41,614 nt of DNA. It comes from UQRS01 sp050946935. GTDB lineage: Bacteria > Bacillota > Clostridia > Oscillospirales > Acutalibacteraceae. A program made the translations under genes and the position numbers. How positions within the stretch are numbered: the stretch's first letter is position 1; the number at the start of each line of letters is the position of its first letter. A model generated the notes under the pieces. The model had not been told where the DNA came from. It saw nothing but the letters and a program-made list of their open reading frames with translations, and did not search any database. Location: NCBI GenBank assembly GCA_050946935.1, contig JBMNVR010000018.1:1-41614 (forward strand). The letters run 5' to 3'. Below are positions 41,311-41,614 of the stretch, one piece after another.

Positions 41311-41493
41311 CTATTTTTCGCCCAGCAATTGGCTTAAAATGTCTTTCCCCTCATCCTCGTACCGGCTTTTGATATCTATGATATCTCGGTTTTTGCGATA
41401 AAATTCAGCTTCGGATTTGTCAAGCTTTTTGCCCCTGGCTCTCTTATCCCGGATATTTACGATCTGCGCGAACAGACAATCACCTATCTCCAT
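41311..41493 (-). CDS. Small phage-type protein, unknown function
   Basis: The 60-residue frame from ATG 41493 (MEIGDCLFAQIVNIRDKRARG, ending YEDEGKDILSQLLGEK) is highly charged and probably helical. It overlaps the end of the upstream frame by 14 bases and lies upstream of the tape-measure remnant on the same strand, separated from it by the inserted zinc-ribbon gene. In siphophages the genes before the tape measure encode tail assembly chaperones, and the position fits that, but I do not recognise the family. The frame stays open upstream to about 41586, so a shifted fusion with the upstream frame is conceivable. Confidence 0.6.
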   Translation of the reverse strand: MEIGDCLFAQIVNIRDKRARGKKLDKSEAEFYRKNRDIIDIKSRYEDEGKDILSQLLGEK

Positions 41494-41614
41494 ATACGCG
41501 GACAGAAACGTCCACCGTGACGCGCTCGCGCTGCTGCGGCAAACCCATCTCCTCCGAAAACCGCGCGTATTCAGCGGAGGTCGCACGATACCGGCACCTT
41601 GCCGCTATGATATC
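41480..41614 (-). CDS. Phage-type protein, C-terminal part only (runs off the window)
   Basis: The last 44 codons read RYRATSAEYARFSEEMGLPQ then QRERVTVDVSVRVYGDR and TGA at 41482-41480. The 'YxxTxxEYxRFSxxMGLPxQxERV' pattern looks like the C-terminus of a phage structural protein, though I cannot name it. Its end overlaps the start of the next small gene by 14 bases, suggesting translational coupling. The beginning lies outside the window. Confidence 0.55.
   Translation of the reverse strand, partial: DIIAARCRYRATSAEYARFSEEMGLPQQRERVTVDVSVRVYGDR

Overview
The window looks like chromosomal DNA of a moderately GC-rich anaerobic Firmicute, most likely Clostridia (Oscillospirales/Ruminococcaceae type). 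The basis is purine-rich Shine-Dalgarno sites, sigma-70-type promoters, a FabK-type fatty acid synthase cluster with a MarR regulator, ThiT under a TPP riboswitch, a UPF0210/UPF0237 pair, LytTR/GHKL signalling and an LPXTG-like surface protein. The organism is inferred from gene content only; no rRNA gene is present.

Layout. 1-1000: the 3' end of a sirtuin gene, then a decayed large serine recombinase. 1045-14942: a LytTR response regulator (+) facing a GHKL sensor kinase (-), then a 349-bp divergent control region with a tandem direct repeat and a structured leader, then one 3664-residue secreted, probably sortase-anchored protein. 15078-16620: an extended ThiT thiamine-uptake protein under a TPP riboswitch/terminator. 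16628-19243: a type IIB (calcium-type) P-type ATPase. 19487-29683: a complete fatty acid initiation and elongation operon on the minus strand, in transcription order acpP, accB, accC, accD, accA, fabH, fabK, fabD, fabG, fabF, fabZ and a MarR regulator. 29918-31668: UPF0210 protein and its ACT-domain partner. 31870-34382: a polar amino acid ABC importer on the plus strand. 34427-38665: rlmB followed by an 1100-residue membrane protein with P1B-ATPase topology but without the catalytic motifs. 38785-38978: tRNA-Ala(GGC) with its own promoter and terminator. 39264-41614: an accessory tract beside the tRNA, with a consensus promoter carrying a CsoR-like palindrome, a frameshifted small gene, a small HTH protein, a truncated phage tape-measure gene, an independently transcribed triple zinc-ribbon gene and two overlapping phage-type ORFs at the edge.

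How it fits together. The regulator/kinase pair probably senses an extracellular signal and controls the giant surface protein through the repeats at 3648-3678. The fab/acc operon makes malonyl-CoA (AccABCD) and carries out all steps of saturated acyl-ACP elongation (FabD, FabH, FabF, FabG, FabZ, FabK). The most unusual items are the pseudo-P-type ATPase, the giant protein with its leader, the C-terminally doubled ThiT, and the zinc-ribbon cargo gene within phage remnants.
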